Assembly (NCBI GenBank): GCA_937875035.1 | Contig: CALNCF010000299.1 | Coordinates: 1 to 6,307, forward strand | From: an uncultured Sphingobacteriaceae bacterium | Lineage (GTDB): Bacteria > Bacteroidota > Bacteroidia > Sphingobacteriales > Sphingobacteriaceae | Reading direction: 5' to 3' | DNA length: 6,307 nucleotides | Shown: in pieces, positions 1 through 6,227 of the stretch | Numbering within the stretch: the stretch's first letter is position 1 | Layout of the letters: each line of letters starts with the position of its first letter | Position numbers and translations under genes: made by a program | Notes under the pieces: generated by a model | Databases searched by the model: none | What the model was told of the DNA's origin: nothing | What the model saw: only the letters and a program-made list of their open reading frames with translations

Positions 1-76
1 GCAATGGAAAGAGCAACGGATCTGCTTATTGGATGATACATCAACCAATAAGCAGATCCGTTGCTCTTTCCATTGC
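1..76. repeat. Perfect 32-bp inverted repeat with 12-nt loop (probable fold-back artefact)
   Basis: Bases 1-32 are the exact reverse complement of bases 45-76, with a 12-nt spacer at 33-44. Pairing stops cleanly at both ends of the spacer. The right arm (45-76) reads in the comEC frame as a natural continuation (QWKEQRICLL, residues 612-621). The left arm reads as SNKQIRCSFHC-like sequence that is only the other strand of the same DNA. A perfect stem this long inside a coding region, lying flush with the window edge and with no T-run, is better explained by an assembly or amplification fold-back than by a terminator or an attachment site. Seen: the repeat. Inferred: the artefact. Confidence 0.95.
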
Positions 77-1908
77 ATGAATTTCTTCCGCAGGCTGAAA
101 CAGGTGTTCCGGTGATCCTTTTCTAAAGGATGTATAGCAAGGACATCCGCGCGGCTCCATTGGGTCAGCGGGGCAATTAGGTATTTGGATTCTTCCGTAC
201 CAATGGTATCTGTACAAAGCAGGTCGATCCGCTTCCCGTATTGAATGGCGATCATCATTTTACGTGGATGGGCCAGTACGATGAGGCGGGAAGTATACTG
301 AAGGATACAGGCATGATACAAGCCGGATGTGGTCAGTAATAAAAGCACCGCGCAGCTCCATAGAAAAGACAGGATCCTTTTATTTTGAAAATAGATGCAA
401 AGCAGGATCATCAGCAGGTAGGCCAGTATCAGCTGCTCGCGCGGAAAGGCTATGTTTTTGGTAAGGGAATAAGGCAGGTCAGCGATGAAGAACAAAATAC
501 CATCCAGCAATCTGACCGACCAGCTCAATACCACCCCGCAATACAGCGACACATACGGAATAGCATGTACGCACAGTAATAAGATCCCGAGATATAATAC
601 CAATCCGGACAGAGGGATCACCAGCAGGTTTGCTAGCAGGAAGTAATTCGGGAACTGGTGGAAATAGTAGAGGCTGATGGGAAGGGTGCTGAGCTGGGCT
701 GCCAGCGATACGCTGCTCATCAGCCAGACCTGGTCGGCATATTTCGGGCGCAGGCTCCAGCTTCTGTATATGATCGGCTGGAAGTAAATGATCCCGCCTA
801 CGGCCAGGTAAGAGAGTAAGAAGCCGATGTCATGGATCAGCAAAGGGTTGTACATCAGCTGGCAGCCTGCCGAAAAGGCGATGATATTATACGTATTGCT
901 TTTGCGGTTCAGTGTTTTAGCGGTGATCACCAGTGAGATCATCAGCGCCGAGCGGGTAACGGAAGGAGAGAGCCCGGTTACAAAAGCGTATAGCCAGATC
1001 AGGAGGATCATCAGCCCGGCTTTAAAGAGCGAAGCGATTCTTGTTTTAGGAAGGAATTTCAAAAGGAACTCCAGTACGATATAAATGATGCCCACATGCA
1101 GACCGGATACAGAAAGGATGTGCAGGGTTCCGGTTTGCGCATAGGCGCTGACGATCTCCTCATCCATATCGGCGCGGTACCCGAGGATCAATGCGCTGCA
1201 TACGGAAAAGACTTCTTCATCGGGCAGGTGTTCGCGGTAGATGTCCACCAGCCGCCGGGCTAGCACATTGCTGTAGCTGATCAGCAGGTTTCCCTGTTTC
1301 GCGGCGATCCGCACCCAGTCACCTTCCCGGAGGTAAGCCTGTTGAAAGATACCCTTACCCGCTAAGTATTCCCGGTAATTGAACGAGCCGGGATTCAGGG
1401 CTGCATTGGTTTCCCGGCTGGTATTGCGGATCAGCAGCAGGTCGCCGTAAGCCAGGTTACAGGCGGCTGTATCGGTAATTCGCAGCATGAGATACCCACA
1501 TAATTTCTCGCCGTAATCAGGATCGGATAATACAGATGCGGTTACCCGGATGCCATTGGCCTTGACCAGTGGCGGTTCATCGATACGGATCAGCAGGTGA
1601 TCATGCTGCGTGTAGGTAAAATAATTTGCCTGTAAAGGTGGATAATGCGTAAGGGTGATACAGAAGCCAAAGAGGCATAGGCTCAGATGAAGACAGCTGC
1701 TATACAAATAGGGATGCTGACGGCTGATAATATAGGTGACCCATTGAACGCCCAGGACGTAAAGCAGCACCAGGCCCATCATCCAGTTCTTGAGTAAGGG
1801 CAGGTACGGAAACACAGAAGTGGCCAGGCAGATCCCTGCGATAAAGGGAAGCAGCAAGCGTATAAAGGGGATGCCTCTTACCTGGTGACGGAACAGCTGC
1901 GCTACCAT
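1..1908 (-). CDS. comEC: ComEC/Rec2 family DNA-uptake channel, 3' end missing
   Basis: This is an integral inner-membrane protein of the ComEC/Rec2 family, which carries single-stranded DNA into the cytoplasm during natural transformation. The frame is open for 636 codons and reaches the left edge without a stop. Residues about 17-36, 42-62 and 70-88 are hydrophobic membrane segments. A soluble N-terminal DUF4131-like region follows, with NPGSFNYREYL near 172-182. The competence-domain signatures are LILGYRADMDEE (240-251), TGTLHILSVSGLHVG (259-273) and TGLSPSVTRSALM (311-323), followed by more membrane helices and a soluble tail from about 540. I see no metallo-beta-lactamase domain, as is usual for Bacteroidota forms. 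The start is fixed because an in-frame TAA directly precedes the ATG. That ATG overlaps the stop of the HHH-barrel gene by 7 nt (ATGGTAG), which implies coupled translation. Residues after about 623 lie in or beyond the fold-back loop and are doubtful. From memory of family lengths, perhaps a few tens of residues are missing. Confidence 0.93.
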   Translation of the reverse strand, partial: MVAQLFRHQVRGIPFIRLLLPFIAGICLATSVFPYLPLLKNWMMGLVLLYVLGVQWVTYIISRQHPYLYSSCLHLSLCLFGFCITLTHYPPLQANYFTYTQHDHLLIRIDEPPLVKANGIRVTASVLSDPDYGEKLCGYLMLRITDTAACNLAYGDLLLIRNTSRETNAALNPGSFNYREYLAGKGIFQQAYLREGDWVRIAAKQGNLLISYSNVLARRLVDIYREHLPDEEVFSVCSALILGYRADMDEEIVSAYAQTGTLHILSVSGLHVGIIYIVLEFLLKFLPKTRIASLFKAGLMILLIWLYAFVTGLSPSVTRSALMISLVITAKTLNRKSNTYNIIAFSAGCQLMYNPLLIHDIGFLLSYLAVGGIIYFQPIIYRSWSLRPKYADQVWLMSSVSLAAQLSTLPISLYYFHQFPNYFLLANLLVIPLSGLVLYLGILLLCVHAIPYVSLYCGVVLSWSVRLLDGILFFIADLPYSLTKNIAFPREQLILAYLLMILLCIYFQNKRILSFLWSCAVLLLLTTSGLYHACILQYTSRLIVLAHPRKMMIAIQYGKRIDLLCTDTIGTEESKYLIAPLTQWSRADVLAIHPLEKDHRNTCFSLRKKFMQWKEQRICLLVDVSSNKQIRCSFHC

Positions 1909-3842
1909 TTAATGATGATCTGGGCCCGGAGCTCATCCCGGTGATCTGACATTAATTCTTCATTTCCTGAGCCGATGCTATGCCGGTCAAAATACCGGGT
2001 GCGCGCGTACTTCAGGTAAAGATTGCATTGCTTGTGCAGCTTGTACCTGGTATTGATGTAAAAACGAAAGCCTTCATCCTGCAAGGCCGGAGCGCTATAC
2101 GCGTATAAGAGATCCTGCTCCATCGCATACACCCGGGTTTCGTAACCGGTATCGAAAAGAGCGTAGCGTACATCTATAGAATACCGGGCATTCATCGGGT
2201 GAAAAAGTAGGTCCTGGCTGATCATCGTTCCGTACTGCCGGGATTTTCCCTCGGCATGATAATCGTTCAGGTCGATCCTCGACCTCAGTACCCATCCTTC
2301 CGTCACTTTATATTCGAGTTGTAAGCGGTATTGAGTATGCAGCGTATTGCTTAAAGGAGGGATGATGTATTCCGGCCCGGCAAGTGTATACGGGCGCTCC
2401 TTATGTTTGACCCGCAGGCTGATCTTTTGCTTTTTGATGGTCTGCTGCCACTGGAGCATCCATTCATAGCCCTGCGCAGGCGCCTCTGTACGGTAACGCA
2501 GGTAGGGGAAACGGAAAAGGTCGATATATGATTGAAAGATGGTCTTGCTTTTCGGCTGGTACTGAACGGCAAGAAATACTCCATTCTCATTGGCTGTTCC
2601 TGAGCTTTCGGCAAAGGCAGCGCTTCGCATGGAAGCATATTGCCGCGCATAGTTCCGGTAGATGACCGATATGCTGATCCGTTGTTCGGGAATAATAGTA
2701 AAGCCTTGCAGGATGGCGACCTTCTGATTCTTATCCAGAGCCATTTCTCCGAAGACGACCAGGTTCCGAAAGAGGTACTGATGGTCGATGCTGATATTCC
2801 GGTCTTCTATGGTATGTGTTCTATACCGGATCAATTCCCGGTGCAGGCTCAGGCCGGCGCTCAAATTCCGGAAACGGAAGTCCAGGTGCGTACCCGCAAG
2901 CGTGTTTTGTGCCTGCCCTTTATACGCGATCTCTTTCTCCGTGCGATGCAAACCATTTTGAGGCAGGCGCAGGTTCCCGCTTTCATTGATGAAGGCATCC
3001 CTGCGCCGCCGGGAATAAAAGAAAGCGGCCTGTATCCGGCTGCTGATACGCAGGTTAGTAGCGAGTCCGCGCAGATGCTGGCTCTCTGCTGCTGAAGCAT
3101 TGGCCCTGATTCCACTGGCATTCCGTTTGGCAAAGAAAGGGTCCGCATTTTTCCCTCCACCGAATCCTGACCAGATGCTCAGACCCTGGCCATATTGCAA
3201 TTGATAATCTCCGATCACCAGCTGTTCTACCCGCCCGGTATTCTGTAATTGCATAAAGAAACCCATGAAGTCGATCTTTGGCTCTCCGGAATCTTTTTCC
3301 AGTATCCATCCTGCTTTCAGCGCAGGGCTGATACTGGCCTGGTACTTCATGTAAAACGGGGTATATGACCCTTCATAGGTATTGTTCTCATACCCCTTGG
3401 CTTTACGTTGATTACTGGCCGCGCTCCGGAGGGTAAGGGTGTGGCTGACTTCCTGTTTCCCGGGCTTCCGGCGCAAGAGTGTTAGAGGTACAACGGTAAC
3501 GTATGGCGCTATCCGCAGGATGGTTTCCATATCCAGCTCATCAATGCTTTGTAATTCTTCAACCTGTAAAAATGGCCCTGTTTCCCGGCGGTGCCGGAGA
3601 ATGGCTTCGATCTGCAGGTGATTTAACAGGCCCAGGGCTTGCAGCTCATTCGCGCCGGCCTTGTTCAGGTTGAGCGGTTGTTCGAGGTATCCGTTCATTT
3701 GCTCCAGCCAGGGCGTCATATCTGTTTCGTCCTCCTCATTCATCATCAGGTCTTCCAGCTGCTCGCTTTCCGGTATCTGCCCGTAGCTGCCAATGCTTGC
3801 CAGGCAGATCATCAGCGGTATGATCCATCTTCTACAATCCAT
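1902..3842 (-). CDS. Secreted HHH (ComEA-like) plus outer-membrane beta-barrel protein
   Basis: The protein has 646 residues. Residues 1-21 are a signal peptide (WIIPLMICLASIGSYGQ) without a lipobox cysteine at the cleavage site. Residues 22-55 are acidic. Residues 56-117 are a tandem helix-hairpin-helix region of ComEA type: PLNLNKAGANELQAL, then RRETGPFLQVEELQSI, then DMETILRIAPYV. The glycine-rich hairpins (GIG in ComEA) are replaced by LLNHL and DEL. Residues about 130-646 are alternating beta-strand sequence rich in aromatics. They include GDYQLQYGQGLSIWSGFGGG (211-230) and YETRVYAMEQDLLYAY (567-582), and end in a terminal tryptophan (IIIKW), as outer-membrane barrels often do. I recognise this as a Bacteroidota HHH-barrel family of unknown function. 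A role in DNA passage is inferred from the ComEA-like module and from comEC immediately downstream with a 7-nt overlap. The start ATG overlaps the preceding barrel gene by 11 nt. Confidence 0.88.
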   Translation of the reverse strand: MDCRRWIIPLMICLASIGSYGQIPESEQLEDLMMNEEDETDMTPWLEQMNGYLEQPLNLNKAGANELQALGLLNHLQIEAILRHRRETGPFLQVEELQSIDELDMETILRIAPYVTVVPLTLLRRKPGKQEVSHTLTLRSAASNQRKAKGYENNTYEGSYTPFYMKYQASISPALKAGWILEKDSGEPKIDFMGFFMQLQNTGRVEQLVIGDYQLQYGQGLSIWSGFGGGKNADPFFAKRNASGIRANASAAESQHLRGLATNLRISSRIQAAFFYSRRRRDAFINESGNLRLPQNGLHRTEKEIAYKGQAQNTLAGTHLDFRFRNLSAGLSLHRELIRYRTHTIEDRNISIDHQYLFRNLVVFGEMALDKNQKVAILQGFTIIPEQRISISVIYRNYARQYASMRSAAFAESSGTANENGVFLAVQYQPKSKTIFQSYIDLFRFPYLRYRTEAPAQGYEWMLQWQQTIKKQKISLRVKHKERPYTLAGPEYIIPPLSNTLHTQYRLQLEYKVTEGWVLRSRIDLNDYHAEGKSRQYGTMISQDLLFHPMNARYSIDVRYALFDTGYETRVYAMEQDLLYAYSAPALQDEGFRFYINTRYKLHKQCNLYLKYARTRYFDRHSIGSGNEELMSDHRDELRAQIIIKW

Positions 3843-4632
3843 ACGAGAGCGCGATCTGGGTGTGATGCCCGAGCAGGCCGTGATAAGTGCTTGCCGTATC
3901 GATCCGGAACTTCCGGAAATAAATGCCGATGCCGAACGACAGGCGCGGATCGGGCAGGCTCATCCCTGCACGTATTTCGAGCTGCCGGTACATCCGGTAG
4001 GAAAAGCCGCTGCGGAGGTGAAAGGGGGTACCATTTGCCTTCTCTGCCTGAAACCTGAAATCTACCTGTTCGGAGACTTCTGCGCCATATCCCAGCGATA
4101 TCCGTACAGGCATCAGCTCTCTCAGCGCGGTTTCCTTGCCGGAAGCATTCGGGTTCGCTACCTGGAAGGCAATATGTTGCTTGTTCCTGATCCGGTACCG
4201 GAAACCGGCTTCGGCAGCAGGCAAGGTCATTATTCCGTATTCCGGGACATGGAGCCGGTACAGTAATAAACGGATGCCTGCATGCCATGCCGGGTATAAA
4301 GGGCGGGAAAAGCTAAAGCCTGTCTGTGTATAGCGGTACCTGCTGTTTCCGAAATGCTGTGTATGGAGTCCGAAACGATTCTTCTTCAGAGACCCTGCTA
4401 TTACAAGGGTTTGTCCGCTCAGCCCGGCTAAGCCATAAAGGTTTACGTGCTGTGCACCTGCAGAAAGCTGCTCTACGGTGTAAAGGCCTGCCGGGTTCGC
4501 AAGCGCGGGCCACACCCCGGTTGAAAGGGTATAGGTTCCGCCCATACCGGCATCTGCGGGGCCTATAGAAGACTGTGCCGTAGCCAGGTAGGCATACAAG
4601 GTGAATACAAGGATATATAACGATGCTTTCAT
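3832..4632 (-). CDS. PorV/FadL-like outer-membrane beta-barrel protein
   Basis: The protein has 266 residues with a signal peptide at about 1-20 (MKASLYILVFTLYAYLATAQ). The mature N terminus resembles the PorV/PorQ/FadL-type barrels of Bacteroidota: PADAGMGGTYTLSTGVWPAL (25-44), then ANPAGL (45-50), matching the usual pattern of a glycine-rich AGMGG turn followed by NPAG. Alternating beta-strands fill the rest. The C terminus has LLGHHTQIALSYG (253-265), like the closing strand of that group, but ends in leucine rather than an aromatic residue. It is shorter than typical PorV, and I do not claim a type IX secretion role. The true function is unknown. The gene lies 62 nt below merR, and its stop overlaps the HHH-barrel start by 11 nt, so the two are very likely co-translated. 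The start codon sits inside a 9-bp inverted repeat. The other long frames over this stretch lack any signal peptide or family motif. Confidence 0.8.
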   Translation of the reverse strand: MKASLYILVFTLYAYLATAQSSIGPADAGMGGTYTLSTGVWPALANPAGLYTVEQLSAGAQHVNLYGLAGLSGQTLVIAGSLKKNRFGLHTQHFGNSRYRYTQTGFSFSRPLYPAWHAGIRLLLYRLHVPEYGIMTLPAAEAGFRYRIRNKQHIAFQVANPNASGKETALRELMPVRISLGYGAEVSEQVDFRFQAEKANGTPFHLRSGFSYRMYRQLEIRAGMSLPDPRLSFGIGIYFRKFRIDTASTYHGLLGHHTQIALSYGL

Positions 4633-4664
4633 AAGAGAATCCGGAAGCCAAATTATCTCTTATG
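4630..4664 (-). promoter_or_regulatory. Inverted repeat enclosing the barrel gene's start codon
   Basis: On the minus strand CATAAGAGA (4664-4656) is followed 17 nt later by TCTCTTATG (4638-4630), whose last three bases are the ATG of the outer-membrane barrel gene. The two 9-nt arms are perfectly complementary. In the mRNA this could form a stem that hides the start codon. A degenerate promoter-like TAATTTG lies in the loop side (4655-4649), so the element might instead be an operator. The repeat is seen; any regulatory role is inference. Confidence 0.35.
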
Positions 4665-4674
4665 CTATGGGCTG

Positions 4675-4704
4675 ACAATCGTATAAATACAGGTTTATAA
4701 TTGT
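4675..4704. repeat. AT-rich imperfect inverted repeat across the merR stop codon
   Basis: The right arm TTTATAATTGT (4694-4704) pairs with ACAAT plus TATAAA (4675-4679 and 4682-4687) around a 6-nt loop, with a 2-nt CG bulge in the left arm. The element contains the merR TAA stop (4697-4695). On the minus strand it is not followed by a T-run, so it is not a standard intrinsic terminator. It may be a 3'-end mRNA hairpin or a dyad operator for the MerR-like protein; the sequence does not decide. Confidence 0.4.
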
Positions 4705-5030
4705 TCCTTTATTTCCAGGAGGAAGGATTTCAGGCGTACCAGCGATTCGATCACCTTTTGCTGATCTTTGTGCTCGCCGGTGTTCTTCTTCAGCTCTTCC
4801 CTGGCGCCTTGCAGGGTATAGCCCTTTTCTTTAACGAGGTGGTAAATGATCTTCAGGTTTTCGATGTCTTCAGGGGTGAAGAGCCTGTTCCCCTTACGGT
4901 TCTTCTTGGGCTGCAGGATCTCGAAGTGATTCTCCCAGAAGCGGATAAGCGATACGTTTACGTCGAATAGCTTTGCGACTTCACCGATGCTGTAATACAT
5001 CTTCTGTGTTTCGTATTCTTTGTAAGGCAT
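4695..5030 (-). CDS. MerR-family DNA-binding regulator, minimal form
   Basis: From ATG at 5030 the product has 111 residues. A winged helix-turn-helix of MerR type fills the N-terminal two thirds: SIGEVAKLFDVNVSLIRFWE (14-33) is the helix-turn-helix, GNRLFTPEDIENL (47-59) the wing and next helix, and KEKGYTLQGA (67-76) the second helical pair. A charged linker (about 80-90) leads to a short C-terminal helix (about 91-110) suited to dimerisation. There is no effector-binding domain and no cysteine anywhere, so classical metal or thiol sensing is unlikely. An in-frame TTG at 5036 would add two residues, but MPYKE is the N terminus I expect from Bacteroidota relatives, so I chose the ATG. A further ATG at 5000 (MYYSIGEV) is possible. 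The gene lies 59 nt below the M23 peptidase gene. Target genes are unknown; autoregulation or control of the downstream barrel/comEC unit is possible. Confidence 0.9.
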   Translation of the reverse strand: MPYKEYETQKMYYSIGEVAKLFDVNVSLIRFWENHFEILQPKKNRKGNRLFTPEDIENLKIIYHLVKEKGYTLQGAREELKKNTGEHKDQQKVIESLVRLKSFLLEIKEQL

Positions 5031-5033
5031 AGG

Positions 5034-5041
5034 CAAATATA
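5034..5041 (-). promoter_or_regulatory. Putative -7 box TATATTTG upstream of merR
   Basis: TATATTTG matches the Bacteroidota -7 consensus TAnnTTTG. Only three bases (CCT) separate it from the chosen merR ATG. No TTG-like -33 element is found at the usual 19-nt spacing (the triplet there is GCC). If active, the transcript would start at or inside the ATG, or would serve the internal ATG at 5000. Confidence 0.4.
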
Positions 5042-5089
5042 GCGATTGTCCCCGTGTTTTGGCAGCCCGCCGTTTTTTTCCGGGAAAGC

Positions 5090-6064
5090 TTAGTCGAACG
5101 ACTGGTTCGCGCGCGACGACATTTCCAGCATCAGCTCGTATTCCTGTGGTGAAAGGTCGTTGTAATAGAAGTTGATCGGGTTGATCGGCTTGTTGTTCTT
5201 CAACACCTCGTAATGCAGGTGAGGAGCAGTGGAGGTACCTGTATTTCCTACGTATCCGATCACCTCGCCACGTTTCACGGTCTGTCCGCGGCGCGCCTTG
5301 ATGCGGCTCATATGCCCGTATAGGGTGCGGTAGCCGTAACCGTGATTGATCACCACATGGTTTCCGTAGCCGCGCCCTTCGGCGTCAGCAGTTACCACAA
5401 CACCATCGCCGGTTGCGTAGATCGGTGTACCCACCGGGGCGGAAAAGTCCATGCCCGTATGCAGCTTGGATGTTTTATAGATCGGGTGGATCCGGTAGCC
5501 GAAGCCCGAAGCCATGGCTCTCAAACGCTTGTTCGCAATGGGTTGTATGGCCGGGATAGAAGCCAGGAGCTTGTTCTTGTTCTGTACCTCTTTCAGCAAT
5601 TCATCATACGACTTCGATTGCACATACATCTGCTTGGCCAGGCGGTCCAGCTTCTTGGTCGTTTCGATCATCAGCCCTGAGTAATCATAATTCTCCAAAG
5701 CCTTGTATTTGTTCACACCCCCATAGCCTGCTTTGCGGATATCGGTAGAAATAGGCTCGGCCTCGAAGATCACCCGGTAAATATTGTCGTCGCGTTCCTG
5801 CAGATCGCCCATCACCACATCCATCACCTTCAGCCTCTCCTGCAAGAGATCGTACTGCAGGCTGAGCTGCTCGATCTCACGCTTCAGCTGCTTCTCTTTC
5901 GGAGAATCAATATACGTATAGGCAATGATCATAACGATCCCCGCAAATACCGCAACAGAAGCCAGGTAGCCGATCACCCGCAGAATGCGTTTACCTGTGC
6001 TTACTTCTACTTTCTCGTATTTAAGCGTGTTAGTGTTGTAAAAATATTTAACCCTTTTTGCCAT
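5090..6064 (-). CDS. Membrane-anchored M23/LytM peptidoglycan endopeptidase
   Basis: The protein has 324 residues. A short basic cytoplasmic N terminus (1-28) is followed by one transmembrane anchor (about 29-51, VIGYLASVAVFAGIVMIIAY), so the rest faces the periplasm. Residues about 54-92 are heptad-like and charged, probably a coiled coil. A linker with DDNIYRVIFEAEPI (92-105) is typical of Bacteroidota members. The peptidase domain runs from about 185 to 298: GFGYRIHP (187-194), the HxxxD zinc site H202/D206 in HTGMDF, H251 in LYGHMS, and HLH at 282-284. The zinc ligands H202, D206 and H284 and the catalytic histidines H251 and H282 are all present, so it should be an active metallo-endopeptidase that cuts peptide cross-links in peptidoglycan, as the family does. 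The start is ATG 6064 with TATATTTG seven nt upstream. It is divergent from alaS and followed 59 nt later by merR. Confidence 0.93.
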   Translation of the reverse strand: MAKRVKYFYNTNTLKYEKVEVSTGKRILRVIGYLASVAVFAGIVMIIAYTYIDSPKEKQLKREIEQLSLQYDLLQERLKVMDVVMGDLQERDDNIYRVIFEAEPISTDIRKAGYGGVNKYKALENYDYSGLMIETTKKLDRLAKQMYVQSKSYDELLKEVQNKNKLLASIPAIQPIANKRLRAMASGFGYRIHPIYKTSKLHTGMDFSAPVGTPIYATGDGVVVTADAEGRGYGNHVVINHGYGYRTLYGHMSRIKARRGQTVKRGEVIGYVGNTGTSTAPHLHYEVLKNNKPINPINFYYNDLSPQEYELMLEMSSRANQSFD

Positions 6065-6071
6065 GCGCCTG

Positions 6072-6079
6072 CAAATATA
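6072..6079 (-). promoter_or_regulatory. Putative promoter of the M23 peptidase gene
   Basis: TATATTTG is a full match to TAnnTTTG and lies seven nt before the ATG at 6064. Exactly 19 nt further upstream is TTA (6099-6101), one base away from the TTG expected at -33. The predicted transcript would have almost no leader. It would probably also feed merR and perhaps the genes beyond. Confidence 0.5.
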
Positions 6080-6088
6080 GTAAAAATC

Positions 6089-6116
6089 GTTTTTCAGGTA
6101 AGTGTTTGTTTTTCAG
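6089..6116. repeat. Short direct repeat GTTTTTCAG in the divergent intergenic region
   Basis: GTTTTTCAG occurs at 6089-6097 and again at 6108-6116, 19 nt from start to start (nearly two helical turns), just upstream of the M23 promoter box. It could be a pair of protein-binding sites. In a T-rich intergenic region chance is also plausible. The rest of the 163-nt region between the M23 gene and alaS holds only the two promoter boxes; I see no RNA gene in it. Confidence 0.25.
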
Positions 6117-6212
6117 TTTGATGAGCATAAAAGGCTGTTCCGGTGATGAAAAAGGGATCAGGCAGGCATTCTCGCCCGCAACCGGCGCTGCTTAATATTT
6201 GAACGAAAAAAC

Positions 6213-6220
6213 TATTTTTG
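6213..6220 (+). promoter_or_regulatory. Putative -7 box TATTTTTG upstream of alaS
   Basis: TATTTTTG matches TAnnTTTG and lies seven nt before the alaS ATG, the same spacing as for the divergent M23 gene. No TTG is found at the expected -33 position (CTT is there). There is no Shine-Dalgarno sequence in CTCCACT between the box and the ATG. Confidence 0.4.
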
Positions 6221-6227
6221 CTCCACT

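Noticed and set aside
1..76. The edge palindrome as an intrinsic terminator or phage attachment site
   Set aside because: There is no T-run after the stem, it lies within coding sequence in the ComEC frame, and no integrase or other mobile gene is nearby.
385..1084. Plus-strand open frames at 385-579 and 827-1084
   Set aside because: Both are antisense to the conserved comEC frame and have no recognisable protein features.
2640..3095. Plus-strand 151-codon open frame
   Set aside because: It is antisense to the HHH-barrel gene, and the minus-strand frame carries the real family motifs.
3793..4288. Long open frames on both strands (3793-4266 +, 3812-4288 -) over the PorV/FadL-like gene
   Set aside because: They lie wholly or almost wholly inside a frame with a signal peptide and recognisable barrel motifs, and their translations show no family motif.
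5031..5036. TTG start for merR at 5036
   Set aside because: It overlaps the TATATTTG box and adds only two residues; the ATG at 5030 gives the familiar MPYKE N terminus.
5066..5084. CCCG...CGGG stem with a T-run between the M23 gene and merR
   Set aside because: The stem is only about 4 bp and the T-run is in the loop, so it is not a convincing terminator on either strand.
6065..6227. A small RNA or riboswitch in the alaS/M23 intergenic region
   Set aside because: The promoter boxes sit next to the start codons, leaving no room for a 5' leader, and no extended pairing was seen.
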